DNA from: Sinorhizobium sp. BG8
Lineage (GTDB): Bacteria > Pseudomonadota > Alphaproteobacteria > Rhizobiales > Rhizobiaceae
Length of the DNA: 64,000 nucleotides
Reading direction: 5' to 3'
NCBI RefSeq assembly: GCF_016864555.1
Contig: NZ_CP044011.1
Location: 1,755,501 to 1,819,500 of the forward strand
Made by a program: the position numbers and the translations under genes. The notes beneath the pieces were generated by a model. That model made no database searches. It saw nothing but the letters and a program-made list of their open reading frames with translations, and had not been told where the DNA came from. Of this stretch, positions 52,751 to 64,000 are shown piece by piece; positions within the stretch are counted from its first letter, which is position 1; each line of letters opens with the position of its first letter.

Positions 52751-53800
52751 CTATCGGCGCATCAGCTTGAACGGGATTCCGGAGGCGAGCGCCGAGACGT
52801 ACTTGCTCTTCTGGTAGAGCCCGTTCAGCGAGATGCGCGAGAGCGCGAACGGATTTTCGAGCGATCGCCGGTCCAGCGTACCCGGCTCGGTGGTGACCGC
52901 GAGCTTGAAGCCCAGCTCATGGGCGAACCTGTGTTCGCGTCCGGAGACGGCCGACGGGAAGCCGTAGGGGTAGGCGAAGGTCATCGGTCGCTTGCCCGAG
53001 ATTTCCTGCACCCTGTCCGCCGAGAGGTTCATCTCCCCGCGCGCACCTTCCTCGGTCAGTCGCGCCAGGGCGCGGTGGCTCATCGTGTGTGCGCCGAGGG
53101 TTACCAGCGGGTTCATCGTCAGGCTCTTGAGCTCAGGCTCCCGCAGCACGAGCCGCTCCGTGATCATCAGCGGATCGATGCCGTATGACCGGGCGACGCG
53201 ATCGAGCACGGTGACGGCCGCGGCCTCGTCGGGATTGGCGTGGATCGCGGCAGCGATCCGGCGGAAGGCCGCATTCTTCTGGTGCGGTGTCGCCAGTGGC
53301 AGCGTCACCGGACCGGTGCCGAGTTCGTACTCGATGCTCGGGACGCCGCGCAGAAGTTCGGCCAGCGTTTCCCACCATATGCTGTGCGTTCGTGCTGCGA
53401 AGCCGCCAGTGACGAAGACCGTGAACGGCACCTTGTGCCGGGTGAACACGGGTTGGGCATGAACCGCATTGTTGCGGTAGCCGTCATCGAGCGTGAACGC
53501 GGCGAAGCGCTCGGTTTCGCCGGCGCCCGCAAGTCGGTCGAGGAGATCCTCCAGCGGCACGAAGGTATAACCTTCCGCCGCAAGGTTGCCGATCGCTTCC
53601 TCGAGGAATTCGGGGGTGATTTCGAGATGGGCGTTGGGATCGAACGCATGTGCGGTTTTGGGACGCACATGGTGGAGAGTGAAGATCGCGCCGCGCCCGC
53701 GGGCCGAGGTCATCCAGCCGGCGCGTCCTGCAAGATGTGCAAACTCCAGCCCGCCCGCGATCGCGGCCTGTCGGGCAAACTGGCGAAGCACCGTCTTCAC
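52751..53800 (-). CDS. polysaccharide deacetylase family protein (NodB homology)
   Basis: A 349-residue protein with the NodB-type metal-binding start (AAFTLDDGYRNNAVHAQPVF near residue 100) and later PFTVFVTGGFA near 127, then the His motif TLGAHTMSHRALARLTEEG near 240. These fit carbohydrate esterase family 4 enzymes that remove N- or O-acetyl groups from glycans, such as exopolysaccharides. No clear signal peptide is seen, so the substrate may be lipid-linked in the cytoplasm, or the protein is exported by another path. It ends 9 bp after the convergent pdxH stop. Confidence 0.87.
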   Translation of the reverse strand: MKTVLRQFARQAAIAGGLEFAHLAGRAGWMTSARGRGAIFTLHHVRPKTAHAFDPNAHLEITPEFLEEAIGNLAAEGYTFVPLEDLLDRLAGAGETERFAAFTLDDGYRNNAVHAQPVFTRHKVPFTVFVTGGFAARTHSIWWETLAELLRGVPSIEYELGTGPVTLPLATPHQKNAAFRRIAAAIHANPDEAAAVTVLDRVARSYGIDPLMITERLVLREPELKSLTMNPLVTLGAHTMSHRALARLTEEGARGEMNLSADRVQEISGKRPMTFAYPYGFPSAVSGREHRFAHELGFKLAVTTEPGTLDRRSLENPFALSRISLNGLYQKSKYVSALASGIPFKLMRR

Positions 53801-54078
53801 GTTTCGAAGTCTCCCGCTCGCGTCGGGCGGACGACGCCCAGACGATCGACGAGAGAAACTAATGCCTCACGGTTAATCCTTGCTGAAGATGGAAAAAGGT
53901 GGAAGTGCGCAAAAGCCGCGACTTTCTCCGCGCTGGAAGCCGGCCTCACGCGCCAATGAAGCGGTAGGCAGTCCCGGCCGGCCCGGGCCACGTCGGTCGC
54001 CCGACCGGGCCGGGAAGGGAAGATCCGGCCGCGCGGGCCGCCTCTGTCGATCCTTCCTCGGCCATCGCACGATCCCGT
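53801..54078. other. intergenic region, 278 bp
   Basis: Sits between the polysaccharide deacetylase gene and the small peptide gene, both minus strand. It is GC-rich and contains no gene I can support. Confidence 0.35.
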
Positions 54079-54156
54079 TCAGCGGAACAGGAAGTATATG
54101 AGGATAATGAGTGGTATCGGAACTCCCAGTAGCCAAAGCAGTATACCGCGTCCCAT
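54079..54156 (-). CDS. 25-residue membrane peptide
   Basis: A short ORF encoding MGRGILLWLLGVPIPLIIL followed by six more residues. It has one hydrophobic segment across almost its whole length. A strong GGGAGG site lies about 6 bases before the ATG at 54156, unusually good for this window, which supports real translation. It fits the pattern of small single-span membrane proteins of rhizobia. The function is unknown. It is flanked by intergenic DNA and is not part of an operon that I can see. Confidence 0.6.
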   Translation of the reverse strand: MGRGILLWLLGVPIPLIILIYFLFR

Positions 54157-54321
54157 GACGACCTCCCGGATCAAGTGTTGCTCGCTGGTTTACTTGAAAA
54201 CCGAAAGCGTAACCGAGATGGGGGCGATTTTGTTCCGTGACGCTATTGCGCGGCGTCACGGTGTACGCCGGCAACAATTGCCTTGTTCGCCGAGGCGGTC
54301 AGCTAAGAGAACAGGGCAGTC

Positions 54322-55737
54322 TCAGGCCTTGGTGCCGCCGACGGTGATCTGGTCCATGCGCAGGTGCGGCTGGCCGACACCGACGGGTACCCATTGTCCG
54401 CCCTTGCCGCAATTGCCGATCCCCGTGTCGAGCTTGGAATCGTTGCCCACCATCGTTACGCGCCGCATGGCGTCCGGCCCGTTGCCGATGAGCATCGCGC
54501 CCTTGACCGGCGCTCCGATGATGCCGTCCTCGATCAGATAGGCTTCGGTGCATCCGAACACGAACTTGCCGGAGGTGATGTCCACCTGGCCGCCGCCGAA
54601 GGAAACGGCATACAGCCCCTTCTTCACCGAGCCGATGATTTCGTCCGGGGTCTTGTCGCCCGAGAGCATGTAGGTATTCGTCATGCGCGGCATGGGGGTA
54701 TGGGCATATCCCTGCCTGCGCCCGTTGCCCGTCGGCTTCATGCCCATGAGGCGTGCGTTCTGGCGGTCCTGCATGTAGCCGACCAGCTTCCCGTCCTCGA
54801 TCAGGACATTGTAGGCGGAAGGCGTTCCCTCGTCGTCGACGGTAATCGAGCCGCGGCGGCTGTCGATGGTGCCGTCGTCGACGACCGTCACGCCCTTGGC
54901 TGCCACCTGCTCGCCGAGCAGACCCGCGAAGGCGGACGTCTTCTTTCTGTTGAAATCGCCCTCGAGGCCATGGCCCACGGCTTCGTGCAGCATCACGCCC
55001 GGCCAGCCGGAGGCGAGCACGATATCCATGGTGCCGGCGGGCGCTTCGATGGCCTCGAGATTGACGAGCGCCTGGCGAAGCGCTTCGTCGGCGCCGTACT
55101 GCCAGCTGTCTGTCGTCAGGAACGCGCCGAAGTTGCGCCGTCCACCGATGCCATAGCTGCCGGTCTCCTGGCGGTCGCCTTCACCGGCGACGACGGAGAT
55201 GTTGATGCGTGTCATCGGACGGATATCGGTTACCCGGTGCCCGTCGGCGCGCAGGATGTTGACGACCTGCCAGCTCGCGGCAACCGACGCCGTGACCTGG
55301 CGAACCTTCGGCTCCTTGTCGCGCAGGTAGGCGTCGATCTCGGTCAATAGAGCCACCTTCTCCTCGAAGGTCGGACTGCCGATCGGGTTGTCCGCGCTGT
55401 AGAGGTGGCGGTTGGTGCCCTGCGGGGCGGCCGCATAGCTACCCGAGTGCCCGCGCGTCACGGCGCTTGCGGCCTCCGACGCCCGCTTCAGCGCCGAAAT
55501 GGACATCTCGCCGGAATGCGCATAGCCGACCGCCTCGCCGGCGACGGCACGAAGCCCGAAGCCCTGGTCCGTGTTGAAGCTGCCGCCCTTCAGCCGGCCA
55601 TTGTCGAAGGTCAGCGTTTCCGCCTGCGAATGCTCCAGGTAGAGCTCGCCGTCGTCGGCCTTTGCCAGCGTCTCCTCCAGCACCGCGCGCACCGATGCCT
55701 CGTCGGCGTCGAAAAGGGTCAGGAGATCGGTGTTCAT
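54322..55737 (-). CDS. tldD: metalloprotease TldD
   Basis: A 471-residue zinc protease subunit that works with TldE/PmbA to process modified peptides and antitoxins. The metal motif HExxxH appears as LHEAVGHGLEGDF near residue 255. FNRKKTSAF and GFGLRAVAGEAVGYAHSGEM also match the family. Length is typical. ATG 55737 starts with MNTDLLTLFDADEASV. The partner gene is not in the window. Confidence 0.95.
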   Translation of the reverse strand: MNTDLLTLFDADEASVRAVLEETLAKADDGELYLEHSQAETLTFDNGRLKGGSFNTDQGFGLRAVAGEAVGYAHSGEMSISALKRASEAASAVTRGHSGSYAAAPQGTNRHLYSADNPIGSPTFEEKVALLTEIDAYLRDKEPKVRQVTASVAASWQVVNILRADGHRVTDIRPMTRINISVVAGEGDRQETGSYGIGGRRNFGAFLTTDSWQYGADEALRQALVNLEAIEAPAGTMDIVLASGWPGVMLHEAVGHGLEGDFNRKKTSAFAGLLGEQVAAKGVTVVDDGTIDSRRGSITVDDEGTPSAYNVLIEDGKLVGYMQDRQNARLMGMKPTGNGRRQGYAHTPMPRMTNTYMLSGDKTPDEIIGSVKKGLYAVSFGGGQVDITSGKFVFGCTEAYLIEDGIIGAPVKGAMLIGNGPDAMRRVTMVGNDSKLDTGIGNCGKGGQWVPVGVGQPHLRMDQITVGGTKA

Positions 55738-55866
55738 GGCAGGCTCCGCTCATGCATGGTTTCGGTGCCTCCCATGTAGAGATGCGCCAGCCGCTCGGCA
55801 AGTTTAGACCTGCACGCGCTTCGTGTTGCTTGCGATATCCGGGTTTCTGTCGATAGGCGAGGGGGC

Positions 55867-56397
55867 CTACGGCAGCGCGTCGTAACCTTCGCCGAACCCC
55901 TTGAGGTCGACCGGTATGCCGATGCCTTCCTCGGGCGACTGGAACACGATGAATGTTGCGGTGGCGCCCGAACGGAAGGTTTTCAACAGTTCGTCTTCCA
56001 GCACCACTTCGGCGTAGCAGCCATCGGCAAAACAGCGCACGAAATAGGCGCGGCCGATGTCCTTGCCGTCGACGTTGAGGCCGAGACCGTTCGGCAGAAG
56101 CACGCCGAGCGGAGCCAGCACGCGCAGGATGCGCGCTTTGCGGTCGGCGGTCTTGAGCACCACGACGGAAAGGCCGACTTCGGGGCGGTCCTCCGCGATG
56201 ACGTTCTGCATCAGGGCGCATTGCTCGCCGGTCGCGCCGGCCGGCTGGTCGCAGACGATCGACCAGGCACCATGGTTCGATTTGACCGTACCGGGCTGCT
56301 GCGCCGAAGCAGCCGGTGCGAACGCCGCTGCCGCAAATGCCAGCGCGGCAAGGCCGCATGCCGCTCTGGACAGCCGGGGAAGGGAACCGAAACCCAT
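55867..56397 (-). CDS. invasion associated locus B (IalB) family protein
   Basis: A 176-residue exported protein with an N-terminal signal peptide (hydrophobic to about residue 30, cleavage after ASA). The mature part contains HGAWSIVCD and QCALMQNV with paired cysteines, and FVRCFADGCYAEVVLEDELL near 120 with another pair, as expected for IalB-type proteins. The name comes from Bartonella; the role in free-living rhizobia is unknown. It lies upstream of tldD on the minus strand, 129 bp apart, and divergent from the cox operon. Confidence 0.88.
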   Translation of the reverse strand: MGFGSLPRLSRAACGLAALAFAAAAFAPAASAQQPGTVKSNHGAWSIVCDQPAGATGEQCALMQNVIAEDRPEVGLSVVVLKTADRKARILRVLAPLGVLLPNGLGLNVDGKDIGRAYFVRCFADGCYAEVVLEDELLKTFRSGATATFIVFQSPEEGIGIPVDLKGFGEGYDALP

Positions 56398-56800
56398 GAA
56401 AACCTCAAAAACTCGAATCAGACGCGCTATTCTTGAATAGCCGTCATTGAAATGAAAAGCCCCGCGCAGTCATTTCCAGTGCTTCAAGGCGGAAATTGGA
56501 CCGAGAATGCCTTGTATCATCACCCTTCGTGGATGTGGACCCGGCCCGGGAGTAAAACCATGCGGACATGTGTCGGCCGGAGACGGGTTCTGCCACATTC
56601 GTAAAGGCGCAACATCCTATGTTATAAGGTGTCGCCGAATTCCCGCCACGGTTTCGCCACCCTTGTGTTTGCGCAAAAATGCCGCATGAGCATACCCCCA
56701 TGGCTGTTGCGGCGGCGAGGAAACTGTGATTTTAAGCACACGGTATAGCAGGGATTCTGCGTCTGTTTGATCCCAATCAAACGCTTTGGGGAGATACGTT
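56398..56800. other. 403-bp divergent region before the cox operon
   Basis: Contains the promoters of ialB (minus) and coxB (plus). It is AT-richer than the surrounding genes and holds the FNR/FixK-type palindrome at 56767-56780. I find no small gene. Confidence 0.55.
56767..56780 (+). promoter_or_regulatory. FNR/FixK-type binding site before coxB
   Basis: TTGAT-CCCA-ATCAA is a perfect match to the FNR/FixK consensus (TTGAT-N4-ATCAA), and the symmetry extends to GTTTGAT and ATCAAAC. It ends 20 bp before the coxB start codon. So close to the start it would overlap or lie downstream of the promoter, which favours repression of the operon in low oxygen. This is inferred from position and consensus only. 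Confidence 0.72.
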
Positions 56801-59381
<2,581 letters not shown>

Positions 59382-59474
59382 CAAGATCGCAATCGAAACG
59401 CAGGAGGCCGCCATTGCCGGCGGCCTCGGCAATCGGGGCCACAAAGGCTCCCTTGAACGGACGGCAGGACGCAA

Positions 59475-60419
59475 ATGGCAGTCATCGATCATCACGAAGC
59501 GGCGGTGGAGGGGACGGACGTGTATCTCTCCGAGGCGACCGCCCGCGACTATTTCGAGTTGCTGAAGCCGCGCGTCATGTCACTCGTGGTCTTCACGGCG
59601 CTTGCCGGCCTTGTGCTGGCGCCCGGACACATCAACGCTTTCATCGGCGTCATCGCGATCCTCTGTATCGCGGTCGGCGCCGGCGCCTCCGGTGCACTCA
59701 ACATGTGGTATGACGCCGACATCGACGCGGTCATGTCGCGCACGGCGTCCCGGCCGATCCCCTCCGGCCGCATCCGGCCGCAAGAAGCGCTCGCCTTCGG
59801 CCTGACGCTCTCGGCCTTTTCGGTGGTCATCCTCGGCCTTGCGGTCAACTGGCTGTCGGCCGGGCTGCTCGCCTTCACCATCTTCTTCTACGCCGTCATC
59901 TACACGATGTGGCTGAAGCGCTCGACGCCGCAGAACATCGTGATCGGCGGTGCTGCCGGCGCCTTCCCGCCGATGATCGGCTGGGCCTGCGTCACGGGCG
60001 GCGTCTCGATCGAGAGCATCGTGCTCTTCCTCATCACCTTCCTGTGGACGCCGGCGCATTTCTGGGCGCTCGCGCTGTTCAAGATGCGTGACTATGACGC
60101 CGTCGGCGTTCCGATGCTGCCGAACGTCGCGGGCGAGGCCACGACGAAGACGCAGATCCTGATCTACGCGGTGCTGACTGCGGTGATCTCGGTCATTCCA
60201 AGCTGTCTTGGCTTCGCGAGCCTCGCTTACGGGGTCTTCGCGGCGGCAATGGGTCTCGGTTTCGTCTGGTATTCCATCGGCGTGCTGCGCATGCCGGAGT
60301 CAGACCGGGTGATGCGTCCGGCAAAGAAGCTCTTCGCTTTCTCGATCCTTTATCTCTTCGCCATCTTCTCGGCATTGATGATCGATCATCTGGTGCCTGT
60401 GATCGGAGGGCTGATGTAA
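59475..60419 (+). CDS. ctaB: protohaem IX farnesyltransferase (haem O synthase)
   Basis: A UbiA-family prenyltransferase that converts protohaem to haem O, the precursor of haem a in subunit I. The 314-residue protein has the prenyl diphosphate motif [23 protein letters not shown] near residue 75 and a second, [20 protein letters not shown]-type region. Several membrane helices are visible. Its stop overlaps the start codon of the small coxF gene (TAATG). Confidence 0.95.
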   Translation: MAVIDHHEAAVEGTDVYLSEATARDYFELLKPRVMSLVVFTALAGLVLAPGHINAFIGVIAILCIAVGAGASGALNMWYDADIDAVMSRTASRPIPSGRIRPQEALAFGLTLSAFSVVILGLAVNWLSAGLLAFTIFFYAVIYTMWLKRSTPQNIVIGGAAGAFPPMIGWACVTGGVSIESIVLFLITFLWTPAHFWALALFKMRDYDAVGVPMLPNVAGEATTKTQILIYAVLTAVISVIPSCLGFASLAYGVFAAAMGLGFVWYSIGVLRMPESDRVMRPAKKLFAFSILYLFAIFSALMIDHLVPVIGGLM

Positions 60420-60559
60420 TGGAAACTGTAAGCCTCAACGAAAAGCAGAAGAAGTCCCGCCGCGGGCGCAACATCGCGCTTGCTGTCGTGCTCGCCGCGC
60501 TGGTGGGCCTGTTCTACGTGATCACGCTGGTGAAGTTCGCCAGCGGAATGGCGGGCTGA
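60419..60559 (+). CDS. small membrane protein CoxF (CtaF-like)
   Basis: A 46-residue protein: [18 protein letters not shown] followed by one membrane helix and the tail KFASGMAG. Its ATG overlaps the ctaB stop by one base, which implies translational coupling. Such short proteins with a basic N-terminus occur between ctaB and ctaG in many alphaproteobacteria and probably assist oxidase assembly. The exact role is not established. Confidence 0.85.
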   Translation: METVSLNEKQKKSRRGRNIALAVVLAALVGLFYVITLVKFASGMAG

Positions 60560-60562
60560 ACG

Positions 60563-61162
60563 ATGAGCGGCGAGAACGGACAAGCGCAGAAGGGCATCGG
60601 CAACGGCACGATCGTCGCTGCCTGCGCGACCTTCGTTGTCGCGATGGTCGGCATGGCCTATGCCGCCGTGCCGCTCTATCAGATGTTTTGCCAGGTCACG
60701 GGCTACAACGGCACGACGCAGCGCGTCGAGCAGGCCTCGGATGTGGTGCTCGACAAGAAGATCAAGGTCCGTTTCGACGCCAATGTCGGCAACGGTCTTC
60801 CCTGGACGTTCGAGCCGGTGCAGCGCGAGATCGAGTTGAAGATCGGCGAAACTGTGCAGGTCGCCTACAAGGCGAAGAACATTTCCAGCCGAGAGACCAC
60901 CGGGCAGGCAATTTTCAACGTCACGCCGCAGCAGGCGGGCGCCTATTTCAACAAGGTCCAGTGCTTCTGCTTCACGGAGACGAAGCTGAAGGCGGGAGAG
61001 GAGATGGAAATGCCCGTCGTCTTCTTCGTCGATCCGGCGATCGTCGATACGGTCGAGACGAAGAACATCCACACCATAACCTTGTCGTACACTTTCTATC
61101 CGCATGAGGGCCCGAAGCCGGTGGCTTCGGCGGCGGACAAGATCGTCAATTCGACAAACTAG
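60563..61162 (+). CDS. ctaG: cytochrome c oxidase assembly protein CtaG (Cox11)
   Basis: A copper chaperone that supplies CuB of subunit I. The 199-residue protein has a single N-terminal membrane helix ([23 protein letters not shown]) and a periplasmic domain with the copper motif QCFCFTE near residue 133 and [10 protein letters not shown]. It begins 3 bp after coxF and precedes coxC in the operon. Confidence 0.95.
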   Translation: MSGENGQAQKGIGNGTIVAACATFVVAMVGMAYAAVPLYQMFCQVTGYNGTTQRVEQASDVVLDKKIKVRFDANVGNGLPWTFEPVQREIELKIGETVQVAYKAKNISSRETTGQAIFNVTPQQAGAYFNKVQCFCFTETKLKAGEEMEMPVVFFVDPAIVDTVETKNIHTITLSYTFYPHEGPKPVASAADKIVNSTN

Positions 61163-61226
61163 CTTTTGGAAACATGCGTTTCCGGTTAAACGGGAACGGA
61201 ACGCGACACATTCGGGATTGATTGAC

Positions 61227-62105
61227 ATGGCCGATGCGCATCAGAAGAAACACGACTACCACATCATCGACCCGAGCCCGTGGCCGCTGCTCGCTTCGAT
61301 CGGCGCTTTCGTGCTCGCGCTCGGCGGCATCATCTACATGCGTTACCTGGCCGGAAGTTCGCTGAAGATCTTCGGCATGGAGTTCGCGAACCCCTGGGTT
61401 TTCATCCTCGGCTTCGTGCTCGTCCTCTACACGATGTACGCCTGGTGGGCTGACACCATCAAGGAAGCACACGAGGGCCATCACACGCGGGTGGTTTCGC
61501 TGCACCTGCGCTACGGCATGATCATGTTCATCGCTTCGGAAGTGATGTTCTTCGTCGCCTGGTTCTGGGCATTCTTCGACGCGAGCCTGTTTCCCGGCGA
61601 GGAAATCCAGGCCGCCCGCACCGCCTTCACCGGTGGTGTCTGGCCGCCGAAGGGCATCGAGGTCCTCGACCCCTGGCATCTGCCGCTCTACAACACGGTC
61701 ATCCTGCTGCTGTCGGGTACCTGCGTGACCTGGGCGCACCACGCGCTGCTGCACAATGACCGCAAGGGTCTGGTCAACGGTCTGATCCTGACCGTGCTGC
61801 TCGGCATTCTCTTCTCGACCGTCCAGGCATACGAGTATGCCCACGCTCCCTTCGCCTTCAAGGAGTCGATCTACGGCGCGACCTTCTTCATGGCGACCGG
61901 TTTCCACGGCTTCCACGTTCTGGTCGGCACGATCTTCCTGCTCGTCTGCCTGATCCGTGCGATGCGCGGCGACTTCACCCCCAAGCAGCACTTCGGCTTC
62001 GAAGCTGCGGCCTGGTACTGGCACTTCGTTGACGTCGTCTGGCTGTTCCTCTTCTTCTCGATCTACATCTGGGGAAGCTGGGGCGCGCCGCTGGCCCACG
62101 GCTGA
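61227..62105 (+). CDS. coxC: cytochrome c oxidase subunit III
   Basis: A 292-residue membrane protein with about seven helices. Family motifs include MFIASEVMFFVAWFWAFFDASLFP near residue 105, CVTWAHHAL near 165, and HFGFEAAAWYWHFVDVVWLFLF near 255. It stabilises the oxidase and proton uptake. ATG 61227 (MADAHQKKHDYHII) is the conserved start; upstream in-frame sequence belongs to the 3' end of ctaG in another frame. An intrinsic terminator follows. Confidence 0.96.
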   Translation: MADAHQKKHDYHIIDPSPWPLLASIGAFVLALGGIIYMRYLAGSSLKIFGMEFANPWVFILGFVLVLYTMYAWWADTIKEAHEGHHTRVVSLHLRYGMIMFIASEVMFFVAWFWAFFDASLFPGEEIQAARTAFTGGVWPPKGIEVLDPWHLPLYNTVILLLSGTCVTWAHHALLHNDRKGLVNGLILTVLLGILFSTVQAYEYAHAPFAFKESIYGATFFMATGFHGFHVLVGTIFLLVCLIRAMRGDFTPKQHFGFEAAAWYWHFVDVVWLFLFFSIYIWGSWGAPLAHG

Positions 62106-62130
62106 TCGGCAGAGAACGGTTCTGGAACAG

Positions 62131-62166
62131 GAAGGCGGGTGCTTCGGCGCCCGCCTTCTTTCTTTT
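62131..62166 (+). terminator. intrinsic terminator after coxC
   Basis: A 12-bp stem (GAAGGCGGGTGC / GCGCCCGCCTTC, one G-U pair) is capped by a TTCG tetraloop and followed by TTTCTTTT. It ends the coxB-to-coxC transcript. Confidence 0.88.
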
Positions 62167-62294
62167 GGGAAGGTCGGATTGGACCGCGCCGTGACCCCGG
62201 GGGAGGTGAGCCCTTTGGTCGCGGTCCGCATGCTATCGCAGCGTCTGCCGATCGGCTAATGATGTCCCGCGCGGATGGAACAGAAGAATAAGAC

Positions 62295-62678
62295 ATGAGC
62301 GAAGACAGTGCGCATTACCCACCAGTGGATCCGGTCAAGGCAGGCATTCGCGGCTGCTGCCCGCGCTGCGGCGAAGGCAGGCTGTTCGAGGGCTTTCTGA
62401 AGGTAAAGCCGAAGTGCGCCAATTGCGGGCTCGACTATTCCTTTGCGGACGCGGGTGACGGTCCTGTCGTCTTCGTGATCCTCATCATCGGCTTCATCGT
62501 CGTGGGGGCCGCGCTATGGATGGAAGTCAATCTCGATCCGCCGTTGTGGGTTCATTTCATCCTGTGGATCCCGCTCGCGATCGTGCTCAGCCTCGCGCTG
62601 ACGCGCGTCCTGAAGGGCGTGCTCATCACGCTGCAATACCGCAACAAGGCGCGGCCGGGTGAGATTGACCGTGGCTGA
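62295..62678 (+). CDS. DUF983 family membrane protein
   Basis: A 127-residue protein with a zinc-ribbon-like start (GIRGCCPRCGEGRLFEGFLKVKPKCANCGLDYSF, two CxxC pairs) and two membrane helices after residue 50. DUF983 genes sit between coxC and surf1 in many alphaproteobacteria and probably help oxidase assembly. The function has not been shown. The stop overlaps the start of the SURF1 gene. Confidence 0.88.
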   Translation: MSEDSAHYPPVDPVKAGIRGCCPRCGEGRLFEGFLKVKPKCANCGLDYSFADAGDGPVVFVILIIGFIVVGAALWMEVNLDPPLWVHFILWIPLAIVLSLALTRVLKGVLITLQYRNKARPGEIDRG

Positions 62679-63414
62679 GCGTGGCGCCGTGCAATCTCCC
62701 CGTCGCTTTCGCGCCTTGGTTTCGGGAGCGGTCGTCCTCGCCGCGCTCGCGGTCCTCGTGTCGCTTGGAACCTGGCAGTTGCAGCGTCTCCACTGGAAGG
62801 AGCGGCTTCTCTCCGAGATTGCCGGTCGACGCACCGCCGCCGCCGTGTCTCTGTCCGAGCTCGAGAAGCTTGCGGCTGACGGCGAGGACATCGACTATCG
62901 TCCCGTCACCGCCCAGGGAACCTATGTGAACGACGGGGAGCGCCACTTCTTCGCGACCTGGAACGGGCAGTCGGGATATTACGTCTATACGCCGCTCGCC
63001 CTTGAGAATGGGCGTTTTGTCCTCGTCAATCGCGGTTTCGTTCCCTACGAGAAGAAGAAGCCCGAGACCCGTGTCGAGGGCCAGCTTTCCGGACCGCAGA
63101 CGGTCACCGGCCTCGGTCGCGGAAGGCTCGAGGGCAAGCCCTCCTGGGTCGTGCCGGACAACGATCTCGCCGGAAACATCTTCTACTGGAAGGACCTCGA
63201 CGCAATGGCTTCGAGCGCGGGTATTCCCGCAAGCTCGCTGGTGCCGTTCTTCATCGATGCCGATGACACGCCTAATCCGGGCGGTTTGCCGGTCGGCGGA
63301 GTCACGCAGTTCGACCTCCCGAACAACCACCTGCAATACGCGTTGACCTGGTATGGCCTGGCCGTCACCCTTGTTCTCGTGAGCGGTCTCTACGTCCTCA
63401 GACGGAAGGACTGA
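62659..63414 (+). CDS. SURF1 family cytochrome oxidase biogenesis protein
   Basis: A 251-residue protein with the two-helix topology of SURF1: one N-terminal helix (VVLAALAVLVSLGTWQLQRLHWKERLL) and one near the C-terminus (LTWYGLAVTLVLVSGLYVLRR). The motif PVTAQGTYVNDGERHFF and LVNRGFVPYEKK lie in the periplasmic domain. SURF1 helps insert haem a. GTG 62659 overlaps the DUF983 stop; GTG 62671 is an alternative start. Confidence 0.92.
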   Translation: MRLTVAERGAVQSPRRFRALVSGAVVLAALAVLVSLGTWQLQRLHWKERLLSEIAGRRTAAAVSLSELEKLAADGEDIDYRPVTAQGTYVNDGERHFFATWNGQSGYYVYTPLALENGRFVLVNRGFVPYEKKKPETRVEGQLSGPQTVTGLGRGRLEGKPSWVVPDNDLAGNIFYWKDLDAMASSAGIPASSLVPFFIDADDTPNPGGLPVGGVTQFDLPNNHLQYALTWYGLAVTLVLVSGLYVLRRKD

Positions 63415-63497
63415 GGGCCGGGAACCGCTCCGGTGTCTTCCAACTGCGCACATTTGTGGTAAACCCGGCGCGACTGTGTATTTTTAAACGGTAGCCA

Positions 63498-63863
63498 ATG
63501 ATTGCGCTCGCCACTGTTCTTGTTCTGCTGACTGCCATAATCCATACCGGCTTTCTGTTTATGGAAATGTTCCTCTGGACGTCGCCGCTGGCGATGGCAG
63601 CATTCGGCATGGATGACGTACAGGCGGAAGAATCGAGCTTCCTGGCCGGGAGGCATGGCGTATACAATGGCTTCCTCGCGCTTGGACTGATTTGGGGACT
63701 ACTGCATCCGGACCCGCTGTTTTCCTTCCAGCTCAAGCTTTTCTTCCTGCTCTGGGCCATCGTCGCGGCGTGCTACGGCGCGTGGTCGGTGAACCGGCGG
63801 ATTCTCTACGTGCAGGGCGTTCCGGCGATCCTTGCCTTCATCTTTGTCGCGGTGACCTACTGA
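63498..63863 (+). CDS. DUF1304 family membrane protein
   Basis: A 121-residue protein with four membrane helices and the family pattern [14 protein letters not shown] near residue 14, then [17 protein letters not shown] near 50. DUF1304 proteins have no known function. It precedes ispH by 1 bp, so the two are co-transcribed. Confidence 0.88.
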   Translation: MIALATVLVLLTAIIHTGFLFMEMFLWTSPLAMAAFGMDDVQAEESSFLAGRHGVYNGFLALGLIWGLLHPDPLFSFQLKLFFLLWAIVAACYGAWSVNRRILYVQGVPAILAFIFVAVTY

Positions 63864-63864
63864 T

Positions 63865-64000
63865 ATGGCTTCTTCTGTCGCAAAATCTCCGCTCACGATA
63901 CGACTGTGCGGGCCGCGCGGTTTCTGCGCCGGCGTGGATCGCGCCATCCAGATCGTGGTGCTCGCGCTCAAGGCCTACGGCGCTCCGGTGTACGTCCGCC
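63865..64000 (+). CDS. ispH: 4-hydroxy-3-methylbut-2-enyl diphosphate reductase, 5' part
   Basis: Start of IspH (LytB), the last enzyme of the MEP isoprenoid pathway, an oxygen-sensitive [4Fe-4S] protein making IPP and DMAPP. The first 45 residues include [18 protein letters not shown], with Cys21 the first cluster ligand. The gene runs off the end of the window. It pairs with dxs, at the other end of the same pathway. Confidence 0.95.
   Translation, partial: MASSVAKSPLTIRLCGPRGFCAGVDRAIQIVVLALKAYGAPVYVR

Overview
The window reads as chromosomal core sequence from a high-GC alphaproteobacterium of the Rhizobiales, most likely Rhizobiaceae near Sinorhizobium/Ensifer/Rhizobium. The evidence is the rhizobial set of families (BA14K, HPE1-like secreted protein, DUF1217, DUF6101, MipA, IalB, an RT0821-type lipoprotein, a RibB with a zinc-less GCHII-like tail) and the order coxB-coxA-ctaB-coxF-ctaG-coxC-DUF983-surf1-ispH. 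I see no prophage, transposase, integrase, CRISPR array, tRNA or rRNA.

Layout. 1-8.3 kb: glyS, DUF523, HPE1-like protein, purD, a VOC protein, MipA, ubiA and DUF6101. 8.7-15.7 kb: a giant DUF1217 repeat protein; a packed minus-strand run of tsaC/Sua5, an FAD-linked oxidase and a ModE-like regulator; a degenerate GGDEF protein; a conserved hypothetical. 16-18.7 kb: a cobalamin riboswitch leading into gbcA-gbcB (glycine betaine demethylation). 18.8-28.6 kb: GH25 protein, BA14K protein, CorA/ZntB transporter, acyl-CoA dehydrogenase with enoyl-CoA hydratase, a divergent SDR/HTH pair, and an RNA C5-methyltransferase overlapping tlyA. 29-38.9 kb: a chemoreceptor with an HBM-like sensor, DUF4424, dxs, pirin, xseB, histone-deacetylase-like protein, and the biotin ECF transporter bioM-bioN-bioY. 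39-48.2 kb: a YcaQ-like DNA glycosylase, two tandem sulfotransferase-like genes behind ribB, aroC and a CHASE-PAS-PAS-GGDEF-EAL protein. 48.5-56.4 kb: DUF1344, a histidine phosphatase, fabI, a DnaJ-type protein, a lipoprotein, pdxH, a polysaccharide deacetylase, a 25-residue membrane peptide, tldD and ialB. 56.8-64 kb: the aa3-type cytochrome c oxidase operon with its assembly factors, then DUF1304 and the start of ispH.

Two results stand out. First, the 5' leader of gbcAB carries a recognisable B12 riboswitch, and an 11-bp hairpin buries the gbcA ribosome binding site one base before the start codon. This suggests that betaine catabolism is under cobalamin feedback. Second, four genes (a BA14K gene, bioY, a ycaQ-like gene and the normally essential aroC) are each broken by what looks like one missing base in a C/G run. 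The shared signature points to assembly or base-calling error more than to real gene decay. A perfect FNR/FixK-type palindrome sits 20 bp before the coxB start, a position that fits repression of the low-affinity oxidase when oxygen is scarce.
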